From BOKV01 sp041739465 (GTDB taxonomy: Bacteria; Pseudomonadota; Alphaproteobacteria; Rhizobiales; Rhizobiaceae): a stretch of DNA of 64,000 nt. The stretch lies in contig JBGSNX010000059.1 of NCBI GenBank assembly GCA_041739465.1, positions 49,950 to 113,949 of the forward strand, given 5' to 3'. The notes below the pieces were generated by a model. That model did no database searches. It was given only the letters and a program-made list of their open reading frames with translations, and was not told the origin of the DNA. The position numbers and the translations under genes are program-made. This document shows positions 25,915 to 34,800 of this stretch, piece by piece. The first letter of the stretch is position 1, and the number at the start of each line of letters is the position of its first letter.

Positions 25915-27723
25915 ATGATCAGCCTTCCGGACAATTCCAAGCCGTTTTTGGGCGTGCGCACATCTGCGCTCGGTCAGGAATGGCGCGAGCGTCTTGACCA
26001 CCGCAGTCGCAATGAAGCGCTGGCGATGACACAGGCCCATGCCATCCCCGATCTTGTGGCAAGGGTGATGGCGGGCAGGGGCGTTGACGCCGACAGTGCA
26101 GAAGCATTCCTGTCGCCCAGCATCCGCGACCTGATGCCCGATCCCTCCACTATGACCGACATGGATGCCGCCGCTGCAAGGTTGGCTGGCGCGATCGTGG
26201 CAAACGAGCAGGTGGCGATATTTGGTGATTATGATGTCGATGGCGCGGCCTCCAGCGCCCTGCTGCACCGCTTTTTGGGTTCCCATGGCATTGCTTCGCA
26301 AATCCGCATCCCGGACCGCATTTTCGAGGGCTATGGCCCCAATCCGGCTGCCATGCGCGAACTTGCGGCGAGCGGCGCAAGCCTGATCGTCACGGTAGAT
26401 TGCGGCTCTACGAGCTTCGAGGCGATCGAGGCAGCCCGAAAAGCGGGCGCCGATGTGGTTGTTCTGGACCACCACCAGACTGGTGAAACGCTGCCGCCAT
26501 GCAGCGCCGTGGTAAACCCCAACCGGCATGACGACCTCTCCGGTCTTGGCCATTTGTGTGCAGCCGGTGTCGTGTTCATGACGCTGGTTGCCACCATTCG
26601 CCTGCTTCGCCAGCAAGGCCATTACTCAGCGGACCGGCCGCCGCCAGACCTCATTCAAATGACCGATCTGGTGGCACTGGCAACGGTTTGTGATGTCGTG
26701 CCGCTCGTCGGCCTCAACCGGGCCTTTGTACTGCGCGGGTTGCAGGCAATGCGTTCCCGGCAGAATGCCGGTCTTGCAGCATTGGCCGACGTTGCAAAAC
26801 TGTCGGCACCGCCCGAACCCTGGCATCTGGGTTTCTTGCTCGGGCCACGGATCAACGCTGGCGGGCGTATTGGCGATGCGGCGCTGGGTGCGCGCCTGCT
26901 GGTCACACAGGAGCCGGGTGAGGCCACCCAGATTGCAGCGCAACTGGAGGAACTCAACCGCGAAAGACAGGCCCAGGAAGCCTCCATGGTCGAAGAGGCT
27001 GTGGCGCAGGCGCAGGCTGAAATCGGCGAGGGCGATGGACCCTTCGTATTGCTGACGGAAAGCGTCAATTGGCATGCCGGGATTGTCGGACTGATTGCAT
27101 CGCGGCTTAAAGAGCGGTTTCGCCGCCCCGCATTTGCAATCCAGTTTGATGCGAACGGTCGCGGTGCAGGCTCGGGCCGCTCGATTGTCGGCGTTGATAT
27201 CGGCAGGGCAATCCGCGCTGCTGTGGAGAACGGGATCCTTTTGAAAGGCGGCGGCCATGCCATGGCTGCCGGTCTCACCGTCGAACGCTCACGGCTTGCG
27301 GATCTGCGGGTGTTCCTGGAGGAGCAGCTTTCCCCCGTGCGCTCTGCGCTTGAGGAAAACCATATCCTGCGCGTGGATGGCGCGCTTACTTCGCGCAGCG
27401 CCAATCCGGCCTTGCTGGAAATACTGGATCGCGCCGGCCCCTATGGCGCTGGCAATGCACAGCCGGTATTTGCATTTCCCGCCCACTCCGTGCGCGATGC
27501 GCGCATAGTTGGACGCGACCATGTTTCCGTCAAACTGCTTGCTGGCGACGGCGCGACCTTGCAGGGCATCGCCTTCAAGGCTGCCGAGACCGAACTTGGG
27601 CAAATGCTGATGGCCGGTCACCCCAGCCTCCACGTGGCAGGCACGCTGTCTGCAGATGCATGGCGCGGCCAGCAGCGCGTACAGCTGCGCATCATGGATG
27701 CAGCGGTGCCCGAAAGATATTGA
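25915..27723 (+). CDS. recJ: Single-stranded-DNA 5'-3' exonuclease RecJ
   Basis: The 602-residue protein has the DHH motifs in order: GDYDVDGAAS, TVDCGS, VLDHHQTG and NPNRHDD, then the DHHA1 motif GGGHAMAAG and a C-terminal OB-fold-like segment. RecJ resects 5' ends in recombination and repair and uses Mn/Mg. The ATG at 25915 gives MISLPDNSKPFLGV, which fits the usual family N-terminus (FLGVxxSxxGxxW). Third in the hom-glpX-recJ run. Confidence 0.96.
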   Translation: MISLPDNSKPFLGVRTSALGQEWRERLDHRSRNEALAMTQAHAIPDLVARVMAGRGVDADSAEAFLSPSIRDLMPDPSTMTDMDAAAARLAGAIVANEQVAIFGDYDVDGAASSALLHRFLGSHGIASQIRIPDRIFEGYGPNPAAMRELAASGASLIVTVDCGSTSFEAIEAARKAGADVVVLDHHQTGETLPPCSAVVNPNRHDDLSGLGHLCAAGVVFMTLVATIRLLRQQGHYSADRPPPDLIQMTDLVALATVCDVVPLVGLNRAFVLRGLQAMRSRQNAGLAALADVAKLSAPPEPWHLGFLLGPRINAGGRIGDAALGARLLVTQEPGEATQIAAQLEELNRERQAQEASMVEEAVAQAQAEIGEGDGPFVLLTESVNWHAGIVGLIASRLKERFRRPAFAIQFDANGRGAGSGRSIVGVDIGRAIRAAVENGILLKGGGHAMAAGLTVERSRLADLRVFLEEQLSPVRSALEENHILRVDGALTSRSANPALLEILDRAGPYGAGNAQPVFAFPAHSVRDARIVGRDHVSVKLLAGDGATLQGIAFKAAETELGQMLMAGHPSLHVAGTLSADAWRGQQRVQLRIMDAAVPERY

Positions 27724-27740
27724 GAATTGTCTGGAAAATG

Positions 27741-27830
27741 CAGAGAGCGGCAGAAGGTCAGCAAGCCGTTCTTGGGGGCGTGCAACTCGCTGATCCGGGG
27801 CCAAATTGTCTGGGTGTCCACCGCTCTCTG
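27741..27830. ncRNA. Candidate structured RNA closed by a 10-bp helix
   Basis: CAGAGAGCGG (27741-27750) is exactly complementary to CCGCTCTCTG (27821-27830). Inside it GGTCAGC (about 27756-27762) can pair with GCTGATCC (about 27789-27796), and CAAG/CTTG can form an inner hairpin. This nested arrangement of 90 bases lies in the gap between recJ and tRNA-Glu. It lacks the SRP RNA signature and I cannot assign a family. Strand is unknown because perfect helices are symmetrical. Confidence 0.35.
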
Positions 27831-27858
27831 TGAACACACCGTGGCGTGAACTTCGTTA

Positions 27859-27899
27859 ACAGCCGGTTATCACCGACATAAAAAATATATGCCGGCTGT
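27859..27899. repeat. Interrupted dyad between recJ and tRNA-Glu
   Basis: ACAGCCGG and CCGGCTGT are complementary arms around an AT-rich 25-base centre, followed on the plus strand by ATTTTC. It could terminate transcription from either side (recJ/RNA candidate on plus, tRNA-Glu on minus) or be a protein-binding dyad. Confidence 0.4.
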
Positions 27900-27939
27900 A
27901 TTTTCTACTGATGGTTTAGTGAGTGGTGGCTCGGCCAAA

Positions 27940-28015
27940 TGGTACGCCCTACGGGAATCGAACCCGTGTTACCGCCGTGAAAGGGCGGTGTCCTGGACCG
28001 CTAGACGAAGGGCGC
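27940..28015 (-). tRNA. tRNA-Glu (TTC)
   Basis: On the minus strand the cloverleaf is complete: acceptor GCGCCCT/AGGGCGT (one G-U pair), anticodon stem CCGCC/GGCGG with loop CTTTCAC giving anticodon TTC, T-loop TTCGAAT in an ACGGG/CCCGT stem, discriminator A and an encoded CCA. Total 76 bases with CCA. Confidence 0.97.
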
Positions 28016-28231
28016 ACAAACGGGAATCTTTGCCCGCAAAGCGATTGCAGATCCCGGACCGGGTCTGCAAGTCCGCGGTTTATAGAGGCGAACCGTTTTC
28101 GCTTCAACCGCAAAATCACCTGTTTGCGCGAATTTGGAAGAAGGCAGCAAACGCTGCGTCAAACAGGCCAAGGGGCGCATAAACGTTTGTATATCGGAGG
28201 ATTTGAGCGTTCGTCGCCCGCCGATAGGCTA

Positions 28232-29518
28232 TCAAGCCTTGCGGGTCTTCTTCTTTGAGCGACGGCAAGGATGGTGCCAATCGCGTTCGGGACCGGTATC
28301 GATATGCACCGAGTCGGTCCTGCAATAGGTGCCAACGCCGCCGCGACCTGCGACCGTGCGAAGGTACTTGGCCAGATCCCATTTCGAAACGCCTTCGATC
28401 TGGATGTCCGCCGCCTTGCAAAGAACATGCATCGATTTGCGAGCGCCGCCTGCTTGCCGGTTCGACCGGCTGTCACGGAAACCGGAGGTCACGACAACTG
28501 GCCGGCCATAATGGGTTTCAACACGCTGCAGAACATTGACGAGGTCCGGACCGAAACAGCCAACAACCACTTTCTCGGTCTGGGTTCGAATGCCATTTGG
28601 TGAACGGCGGCCCAACGAGCCAAGCGCTGCCACTTGGTAGCTGTTGCTTTCTTCTTCGTCCTCGCCGTCCTCGTGGGTGATTCCAAAAAGCTGATCACCT
28701 GTGGAGACACCCGGAAGGGCAGCGGGATCGCCCGCACGGGCTGGGTTGCCATCGGCAGAAATGGCGGCTGTGGCAATATTTTCGTCCGTAAGCACACTAT
28801 TGGTGCCTAGGCTGACCCCGGTCTGCTGTGGAGACAGCGAGGCAACGGCCTGCGGTTTTTGAACAGGGCGCGGCTTGGCAGCCAGTATGGCGGCTTCGCG
28901 CTGCTGCTTGCGAAGCTGGAGCAACTCAAAAAGTGAGCCGGGCTGCTTTGCAGGTTTGGCTTCCTGCTGTGTTGGCTGCGTGACAACGCCGCTGGAAACG
29001 CCGCCTTCAACCAGTTGCGGGGAAAGGGACGCCGTTTGTACCGGCACGCCGCCAGCATTTGCTGCGGGGTCGGATACGACCGGAGATTCGAGTGGTGCTG
29101 AAAACGCCAGGGCTGCATCAGTTCCGGTGGTCGCCAGTGCATTTCGCGGAGCGGGAACCGGAATAGCGACTACAGTTGGAACAGGGAAATCATTTGACCC
29201 AGCCGGCTCGGCAACCTGCTCAATTGCAGCAACCGATGTTTGGGGAGCTGGAACGGGCGTTTGGGCCAAATTGCCCTCGGTTGTGACGGATGCCACGACC
29301 TGCAACGGGATCTCGGCAGGAATGGCCGGGCTTGAGGTCGAATAAGCTTGCGCAGATCCCAAAACCGGGTCGACCCCGGAGACGCATCCGGTGGAAACGA
29401 GGCAAATCAATGCCAATGACATCACGGCCAGACCCGAAAGCGGGCCACGCGACGATTCTGGCGACTGCTGCCGGTCACTCCGGCGAGCCCCACCCGCAAT
29501 GGGCGTTACACAAAGCAA
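28232..29518 (-). CDS. Lipid-anchored DUF882/YcbK-like (M15-fold) peptidase-like protein
   Basis: The protein has a lipoprotein-type signal (LALICLVSTGC lipobox near residue 45), a long Ala/Pro/Val-rich variable region, and a C-terminal domain of about 120 residues. The domain contains VVTSGFRDSRSNRQAGG, SMHVLCKAADIQI and SVHIDTGPERDWH, the His-Asp-His pattern of DUF882/M15 peptidoglycan-peptidase-like proteins. It probably acts on the cell wall from the periplasmic face. Start is uncertain: TTG at 29518 (428 residues) has a GAGGTTCAGG-like site upstream, while the ATG at 29422 would leave almost no n-region. Confidence 0.75.
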   Translation of the reverse strand: MLCVTPIAGGARRSDRQQSPESSRGPLSGLAVMSLALICLVSTGCVSGVDPVLGSAQAYSTSSPAIPAEIPLQVVASVTTEGNLAQTPVPAPQTSVAAIEQVAEPAGSNDFPVPTVVAIPVPAPRNALATTGTDAALAFSAPLESPVVSDPAANAGGVPVQTASLSPQLVEGGVSSGVVTQPTQQEAKPAKQPGSLFELLQLRKQQREAAILAAKPRPVQKPQAVASLSPQQTGVSLGTNSVLTDENIATAAISADGNPARAGDPAALPGVSTGDQLFGITHEDGEDEEESNSYQVAALGSLGRRSPNGIRTQTEKVVVGCFGPDLVNVLQRVETHYGRPVVVTSGFRDSRSNRQAGGARKSMHVLCKAADIQIEGVSKWDLAKYLRTVAGRGGVGTYCRTDSVHIDTGPERDWHHPCRRSKKKTRKA

Positions 29519-29735
29519 CGAACCTGAACCTCGCCTGCACTGCGGAACATCAAGGCTCCGCTCAATTCGATTGGCAGGTCTTTGCCTGCTTCGGTTTCAA
29601 CGTGCGCTGCAAACAGCAACACCTGGACGCCACTCATCGCAAGTGATCACGTATTCGTCAACGCCACCAAAAATCGCTATTGGCGAATTGGGGCAAAACC
29701 ATGTTCGCCCTCAATGCTTGCCCGAAGGCAAATGC

Positions 29736-30191
29736 CTAACAGAAGCCGGTGTTGGGCATGCTGATCCATGGCTCGGCTGGAGCCAGCGCTTCGCCCTTTT
29801 GCAGCAATTCAAACGAAATATTGTCTGGCGAACGCACGAACGCCATGCGCCCGTCGCGAGGCGGCCGGTTTATCGTTACGCCAGCCTTCATGAGCCGGTC
29901 GCAGGTTTCATGAATGTTGTCGACCGCAAAAGCCAGATGGCCGAAATTGCGGCCACCGGTGTAGATTTCGGGGTCCCAATTGTAGGTAAGCTCAATGCAT
30001 GGCGCGCGGTTGGTTGATTCCATCTCGCCCTCAGCAGTGGCAAGATCATCACTGGCCACAAGAAACACCAGCGTGAAGCGGCCCTGTTCGTTTTCGTATC
30101 GCCGTACCTCTTTCATGCCGAGTTTGTTGCAGTAAAAATCCATGGACTGCTCAAGATTGGTTACCCGGACCATTGTGTGTAGGTATTTCAT
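29736..30191 (-). CDS. gloA: Lactoylglutathione lyase (glyoxalase I)
   Basis: The 151-residue protein is a glyoxalase I that converts the methylglyoxal-glutathione hemithioacetal to lactoylglutathione. Metal ligands are visible in the two halves: His in KYLHTMVRV, Glu in PCIELTYN, His in NFGHLAFAV and Glu in ISFELLQKG. AAGGAAG precedes the ATG at 30191. It is divergent from the cold-shock gene. Confidence 0.92.
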   Translation of the reverse strand: MKYLHTMVRVTNLEQSMDFYCNKLGMKEVRRYENEQGRFTLVFLVASDDLATAEGEMESTNRAPCIELTYNWDPEIYTGGRNFGHLAFAVDNIHETCDRLMKAGVTINRPPRDGRMAFVRSPDNISFELLQKGEALAPAEPWISMPNTGFC

Positions 30192-30373
30192 GGATGCTTC
30201 CTTTTGGTTTGTGGCGACGCAGGCAGGTGGAATACAGCGGTTTCCCACAGCCAATAAGGCACTGAGCAAAAAAAACTGTGCTGCCGGGATATATCTGTGA
30301 AAACCGATGGTATCATCATTGCGAGAATCAGCGCGCTTTTTTGGCGCAGGGTGGCTTGAAAAGGTTCGAATCC

Positions 30374-30961
30374 ATGGGGGCCAGGTCTTTGCCGGATAAC
30401 GTTCCGGAAAAGAACAGGAACGAACAAGGGCTTGGTGGCGAGAGCGCCGCTGATGTCGTTGAGGTCGTTGGCGCGATCAAGTGGTTTGACGTTTCCAAAG
30501 GCTTTGGCTTCATTGTTCCCGATGACCGTTCTCTCCCGGATGTGCTGGTGCATGTGACCTGCCTTCGCCGAGACGGCTTCGGCACAGCGCTGGAAGGTGC
30601 CCGCGTGGTTTGCGAGGCCATGCACCGCGACAAGGGCATGCAGGCGATCCGCGTTCTTTCGATGGATGATTCGACCGCTATCCAGCCAATCCAGAACCCG
30701 GTCCGCACCCACACCGATGTCAAAGCCGAAAGCGAATTGATGCGGGTTCAGGTCAAATGGTTCAACCGGACCAAGGGCTACGGCTTCGTAGTGCGCAATG
30801 GCGAAGACATTTTCGTGCACATGGAAACCATGCGCCGCTTCGGCCTGACTGAATTGCGCCCCGGACAATGGGTCATGGTGCGCTTTGGCCAGGGGCCAAA
30901 AGGCCTGATGGCTGCCGAAATCTATCCTGAAGGCTCCGAGCGCGCTGCCGGCGCACATTGA
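30374..30961 (+). CDS. Tandem cold-shock-domain protein
   Basis: The 195-residue protein has two cold-shock domains. The first is at about residues 32-105 (GAIKWFDVSKGFGFIVPDD, with LVHVTCL) and the second at about 123-188 (VQVKWFNRTKGYGFVVRNGEDIFVHM). Both keep the RNP1-type KGFGF/KGYGF and RNP2-type VHV/FVHM segments, so both should bind single-stranded nucleic acid. This fused form is usual in Rhizobiales. The ATG at 30374 has an AAGG upstream; an in-frame codon at 30278 is unlikely. It precedes the DUF192 gene. Confidence 0.9.
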   Translation: MGARSLPDNVPEKNRNEQGLGGESAADVVEVVGAIKWFDVSKGFGFIVPDDRSLPDVLVHVTCLRRDGFGTALEGARVVCEAMHRDKGMQAIRVLSMDDSTAIQPIQNPVRTHTDVKAESELMRVQVKWFNRTKGYGFVVRNGEDIFVHMETMRRFGLTELRPGQWVMVRFGQGPKGLMAAEIYPEGSERAAGAH

Positions 30962-31080
30962 TCTTGGCTCCGGAGCGATTGGCTCCCTGTTTGCCCTGCA
31001 GCTTTTCAGCCCGCCGCAAATGCGTCATGAACTCCTGAGAGGTTTGTTGCAGAACCTCATGTTTCAACAAGGTGGCATTG

Positions 31081-31563
31081 ATGCAGTGGAAACATTTTCT
31101 TGCCGCGCTGATCCTGGCCTTTGCCATGGGTGCAACGGCGCAAACGGCTGGTGCGCAGCTTGCAGCCGGCGTGCCGATGGTTCTGCCGACCGAGAAAATG
31201 ACCGTGAAAACGGGGCAGGGCAGTTTCGAGTTTGAGGTCGAGATTGCTGACGAGGGCTTTGAGCAGGCACGCGGCCTGATGTATCGCAAGGAAATGCCGG
31301 TACGCCGCGGCATGCTGTTTGATTTCGGCACTTCGCGCGAAGTGGCGATGTGGATGAAAAACACCTATTTGCCGCTCGACATGGTCTTTGCCCGCAAGGA
31401 CGGCACGGTGGTGCGCATTGCCGAACGCACCGAACCTTTGTCGGAAGCCACGATTGCATCCGGCGAACCCGTAACGCATGTGCTGGAACTCAATGCCGGT
31501 GTAGCCAAAATGATCGGCCTGAAGCCCGGCGACAAGCTGATGCACCGGCTTTTTGCGAACTAG
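31081..31563 (+). CDS. DUF192 family exported protein
   Basis: The 160-residue protein has a signal peptide (MQWKHFLAALILAFAMGATAQTAGA). Its mature DUF192 domain has FEVEIADEGFEQARGLMYRKEM, MLFDFGTSREVAMWMKNTYLPLDMVF and THVLELNAG. The family is widespread, periplasmic or envelope-associated and of unknown function. The ATG at 31081 follows AAGGTGG at good spacing. It sits between the cold-shock gene and tRNA-Pro. Confidence 0.88.
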   Translation: MQWKHFLAALILAFAMGATAQTAGAQLAAGVPMVLPTEKMTVKTGQGSFEFEVEIADEGFEQARGLMYRKEMPVRRGMLFDFGTSREVAMWMKNTYLPLDMVFARKDGTVVRIAERTEPLSEATIASGEPVTHVLELNAGVAKMIGLKPGDKLMHRLFAN

Positions 31564-31614
31564 ATTATTTTTCCTTGCCGAGCGGTTTGCGCCCGTGTAG
31601 GAAGCCGCAACCTT

Positions 31615-31691
<77 letters not shown>

Positions 31692-31736
31692 TTTTCCCGA
31701 CTCGCGTTTTTCGCACACCATGCCAAGGGGAACGTC

Positions 31737-32042
31737 ATGACCGCACGCATCTACCGTCCGGCAAAGACGGCAACCCAGTCCGGCAAGGCAAAAACGCAGG
31801 ATTGGCTGCTCGAATTCGAGCCGCAAAGCGCCCGGCAGATCGAGCCCCTGATGGGCTATACCGCCTCCTCCGACACATTGGCTCAAGTTCGCCTCCGCTT
31901 TGAAACGCTTGAGGCCGCACAGGCATATTGCGCCAAGGAAGGCATTGTCGCGCTGGTCCAGCAGCCGCAGGAGCAGCGCCGCCGCAAGGCCTCCTATTCC
32001 GACAATTTCGCTTTCGGCCGCAAGACTCCCTGGACGCACTAA
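31737..32042 (+). CDS. NADH dehydrogenase complex I accessory subunit, NDUFS4-like ('ETC complex I subunit')
   Basis: The 101-residue protein matches the alphaproteobacterial homologues of the mitochondrial complex I 18-kDa subunit NDUFS4: MTARIYRPAKTATQSG, WLLEFEPQSARQIEPLMGYT, RFETLEAAQAYCAKEGI and SYSDNFAFGRKTPWTH. It is a peripheral subunit on the matrix/cytoplasmic arm that stabilises the N-module. It lies between tRNA-Pro and tRNA-Arg and away from the nuo operon, as usual in this order. Confidence 0.93.
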   Translation: MTARIYRPAKTATQSGKAKTQDWLLEFEPQSARQIEPLMGYTASSDTLAQVRLRFETLEAAQAYCAKEGIVALVQQPQEQRRRKASYSDNFAFGRKTPWTH

Positions 32043-32091
32043 AACCTGCATTTGCAGGCCATGGCGATTCTGCATTAGAACCAGTGCCAAC

Positions 32092-32168
32092 GGTCCCTTA
32101 GCTCAGCTGGATAGAGCACCGGCCTTCTAAGCCGATGGTCGCAGGTTCGAATCCTGCAGGGATCGCCA
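32092..32168 (+). tRNA. tRNA-Arg (TCT)
   Basis: Acceptor GGTCCCT/AGGGATC (one G-U pair), D-arm GCTCAGCTGGATAGAGC, anticodon stem CGGC/GCCG with loop containing TTCTAA, anticodon TCT, T-loop TTCGAAT, discriminator G and encoded CCA. Confidence 0.97.
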
Positions 32169-32192
32169 ACCCCGCCGCTGTGGAAACTCAGC

Positions 32193-32894
32193 TCACACCG
32201 TCAGATGCTTGCGCACATCCGGCAGGTCCAGGCTCTCCGCCGGGCCGGAATGAACAATCTCGCCGCGATCCATGATGAAGATGTCGTCGGCCAGTTCGCG
32301 GCAGAAGTCGAGATATTGCTCGACCAGCAGCACGGTGATGCCTTCCTCGTCGCGCAGGAAACAGATCGCCCGGCCGATGTCCTTGATGATCGAGGGCTGG
32401 ATGCCCTCGGTTGGCTCATCCAGCACCAGCAGCCTTGGCCGGGTAACGAGCGCGCGGCCGATTGCCAATTGCTGCTGCTGCCCGCCCGAAAGGTCGCCGC
32501 CGCGCCGGTTCAGCATCTGGCTCAACACCGGGAACAGCGTGAACACATGCGGCGGTATCGAGCGCTGCGCGCGTTTGAGGCCGGCATAGCCGGTTTCAAG
32601 GTTTTCGCGCACGCTCAGCAGCGGAAAGACTTCGCGCCCTTGCGGCACGAAACCAATGCCGCTGCGCGCCCGGTCATGCGAGGGCAGCTTGCCCAGCGGC
32701 TTGCCATCCAGCAGGATTTTCCCGCCATTGAGCGGATGATGCCCGACGATGGCGCGCATCAGCGAGGTCTTTCCCACACCGTTGCGGCCAAGCAGTGCGG
32801 TGATACGGCCTTGCTTAACGTCGAGCGAAACGCCGCGCAGCGCCATTGCAGCGCCATAGGACAGGGTGGCGTTTTCGACCGTCAGCAAATTCAT
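32193..32894 (-). CDS. urtE: Urea ABC transporter ATP-binding subunit UrtE
   Basis: The 233-residue protein is an ABC ATPase of the branched-chain-amide (LivF) group. It has Walker A GRNGVGKTSL, Q-loop, signature LSGGQQQQLAIGRAL and Walker B LLVLDEPTEG. The stretch TEGIQPSIIKDIG and its place as the last gene of urtABCDE mark it as UrtE. It energises import of urea and short-chain amides at the inner membrane. It overlaps urtD by 4 bases (ATGA type). Confidence 0.95.
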   Translation of the reverse strand: MNLLTVENATLSYGAAMALRGVSLDVKQGRITALLGRNGVGKTSLMRAIVGHHPLNGGKILLDGKPLGKLPSHDRARSGIGFVPQGREVFPLLSVRENLETGYAGLKRAQRSIPPHVFTLFPVLSQMLNRRGGDLSGGQQQQLAIGRALVTRPRLLVLDEPTEGIQPSIIKDIGRAICFLRDEEGITVLLVEQYLDFCRELADDIFIMDRGEIVHSGPAESLDLPDVRKHLTV

Positions 32895-33655
32895 CTCCCC
32901 AGATAGACTTCGATGACCCGCGGATCGCCCGAAACATGGTCGAGCGTCCCTTCTGAAAGCACCGAGCCTTCGTGCAGGCAGGTGACCTTGACGTCCAGTT
33001 CGCGCACAAAGCCCATGTCATGCTCGACAACAATCACCGAGTGGCTTTTGGCGATCTCGCGCAGCAGCCGCGCGGTTTCCTCTGTCTCGGCATCGGTCAT
33101 GCCGGCCACCGGTTCGTCGACCAGCAGCAATTCGGGGTCCTGCGCCAGCAGCATGGCGATTTCCAGCCATTGCTTCTGTCCATGCGAAAGGTTTGCAGCC
33201 ATGCGTGCGCGCATGTGCGAAAGCCTTGTGATGTCAAGAACTTCGCGGATGCGCCCTTCATGCGCGGCCGTGCGCCGGTGAAACAGTGTGGCAAAAACGC
33301 CGCGTGCGCCAGCCAGCGCCAGCGCCACATTGTCTTCCACGCTGTGGCCTTCAAAAACCGTCGGCTTCTGGAATTTGCGGCCAATGCCCAGCATCGCGAT
33401 TTGCGATTCATTGTGTTTGGTAAGGTCGATCTCGCCCTTGAAAAACACTTCTCCGCTGTCCGGCTTGGTCTTGCCGGTGATGATGTCCATCATCGTCGTC
33501 TTGCCCGCACCATTGGGGCCGATGATTGCCCGCATTTCGCCGCGATCAAGCACCAGCGACAAATTGTTGATGGCGCGAAATCCGTCAAACGAGACGCTGA
33601 CACCGTCGAGATATAGGAGGGTTTCGCCCCGTTTTCCGGAAAAACTGCTGGTCAT
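32891..33655 (-). CDS. urtD: Urea ABC transporter ATP-binding subunit UrtD
   Basis: The 254-residue LivG-like ATPase has Walker A GPNGAGKTTMMDIITGKTKPDSG, a signature region NLSHGQKQWLEIAMLL (SHGQK replaces SGGQ, normal for UrtD), Walker B LLLVDEPVAGM and the switch His in VVEHDM. It pairs with UrtE. Start and stop overlap the flanking urt genes by 4 bases, so translation is coupled. Confidence 0.96.
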   Translation of the reverse strand: MTSSFSGKRGETLLYLDGVSVSFDGFRAINNLSLVLDRGEMRAIIGPNGAGKTTMMDIITGKTKPDSGEVFFKGEIDLTKHNESQIAMLGIGRKFQKPTVFEGHSVEDNVALALAGARGVFATLFHRRTAAHEGRIREVLDITRLSHMRARMAANLSHGQKQWLEIAMLLAQDPELLLVDEPVAGMTDAETEETARLLREIAKSHSVIVVEHDMGFVRELDVKVTCLHEGSVLSEGTLDHVSGDPRVIEVYLGR

Positions 33656-34800
33656 TCGCCCACCTGTGCCGCTGCTTCAGGCTCGGTCTTTTCAGGCGGC
33701 GCCTTGCGTTCGCGCTCACGCCATTGCTGGACCAGGCCGACAATGCCGTGCGGCAAGAACAGGGTGACGAAGATGAAAAGGCCGCCCAGCGCAAACAGCC
33801 AGATTTCCGGGAATGCGCCCGTGAACCAGCTTTTTGCCGCGTTGACTGCCAGCGCGCCAATCACCGGGCCGATGATCGTGCCGCGCCCGCCAACTGCCGT
33901 CCACACCACCACTTCGATCGAGTTGCCCGGATCAAATTCACCCGGATTGATGATGCCCACTTGCGGCACATACAGCGCGCCCGCGATGCCCGCCATCACG
34001 GCAGAAACTGTAAAGGCAAACAGCTTCACCATCTCCGGGCGATAGCCAAGAAAGCGCGTCCGGCTTTCGGCATCGCGCACGGCAATCATCAGTTTGCCCA
34101 GTTGCGAACTGGTGATGGCGGCGGTGACCATCACGCCGAGCGCCAGTGCGATGGCGGATGCAGCAAACAGGATCGCGCGCGTGGTGTCAGCCTGCACGTT
34201 GAGACCAAGGATTTCCTTGAAATCTGTCAGGCCATTGTTGCCGCCAAAGCCCATGTCGTTGCGGAAAAAAGCCAGCAGCAGTGCATAGGTCATCGCCTGC
34301 GTGATGATCGACAGGTAAACACCTGTGACGCGGCTCTTGAAGGCAAACCATCCAAAAGCCAGTGCAAGCAGTCCGGGCACCAGCATCACCATCAGGGCAG
34401 CAAACCAGAACTGGTCAAAGCCGTACCAATACCATGGCAGTTCCTTCCAGTTGAGGAACACCATGAAATCGGGGAGATCAGGATTTCCATAAACTCCGCG
34501 CGTGCCGATCTGGCGCATCAGATACATGCCCATTGCATAGCCACCGAGCGCAAAGAACGCGCCATGGCCCAGCGAGAGAATGCCGCAATAGCCCCACACC
34601 AGATCAAGCGACAAGGCCAAAAGCGCATAGGTGAGGTATTTGCCAAACAGCGCCACCAGGTAGGTTGGCACATGCAGGGGATGGCTTTGCGGCAGCGCCA
34701 GGTTCAACAGCGGCACCAGCACTGCCGACGCCATGATGAGGGCCAGCATGATCAGAATGGGCCGTGTCAGGCCGTATTGCAGGAGATGACGGGTGATCAC
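33652..34800 (-). CDS. urtC: Urea ABC transporter permease UrtC
   Basis: The 382-residue LivM-type permease has about ten hydrophobic segments. Family blocks are DLVWGYCGILSLGHGAFFALGGYAMGMYLM and AGALYVPQVGIINPGEFDPGNSIEVVVWTAVGGRGTIIGPVIGA. A GTG start at 34800 was chosen because it overlaps the urtB stop as GTGA and begins VITRHLLQYGLTRPIL, directly before the first helix. The longer open frame upstream runs inside urtB. Confidence 0.94.
   Translation of the reverse strand: MITRHLLQYGLTRPILIMLALIMASAVLVPLLNLALPQSHPLHVPTYLVALFGKYLTYALLALSLDLVWGYCGILSLGHGAFFALGGYAMGMYLMRQIGTRGVYGNPDLPDFMVFLNWKELPWYWYGFDQFWFAALMVMLVPGLLALAFGWFAFKSRVTGVYLSIITQAMTYALLLAFFRNDMGFGGNNGLTDFKEILGLNVQADTTRAILFAASAIALALGVMVTAAITSSQLGKLMIAVRDAESRTRFLGYRPEMVKLFAFTVSAVMAGIAGALYVPQVGIINPGEFDPGNSIEVVVWTAVGGRGTIIGPVIGALAVNAAKSWFTGAFPEIWLFALGGLFIFVTLFLPHGIVGLVQQWRERERKAPPEKTEPEAAAQVGE

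Noticed and set aside
27741..27830. SRP 4.5S RNA as explanation of the nested dyad
   Set aside because: The conserved GGUCCGGAAGGAAGCAGCC-type apical signature is missing on both strands.
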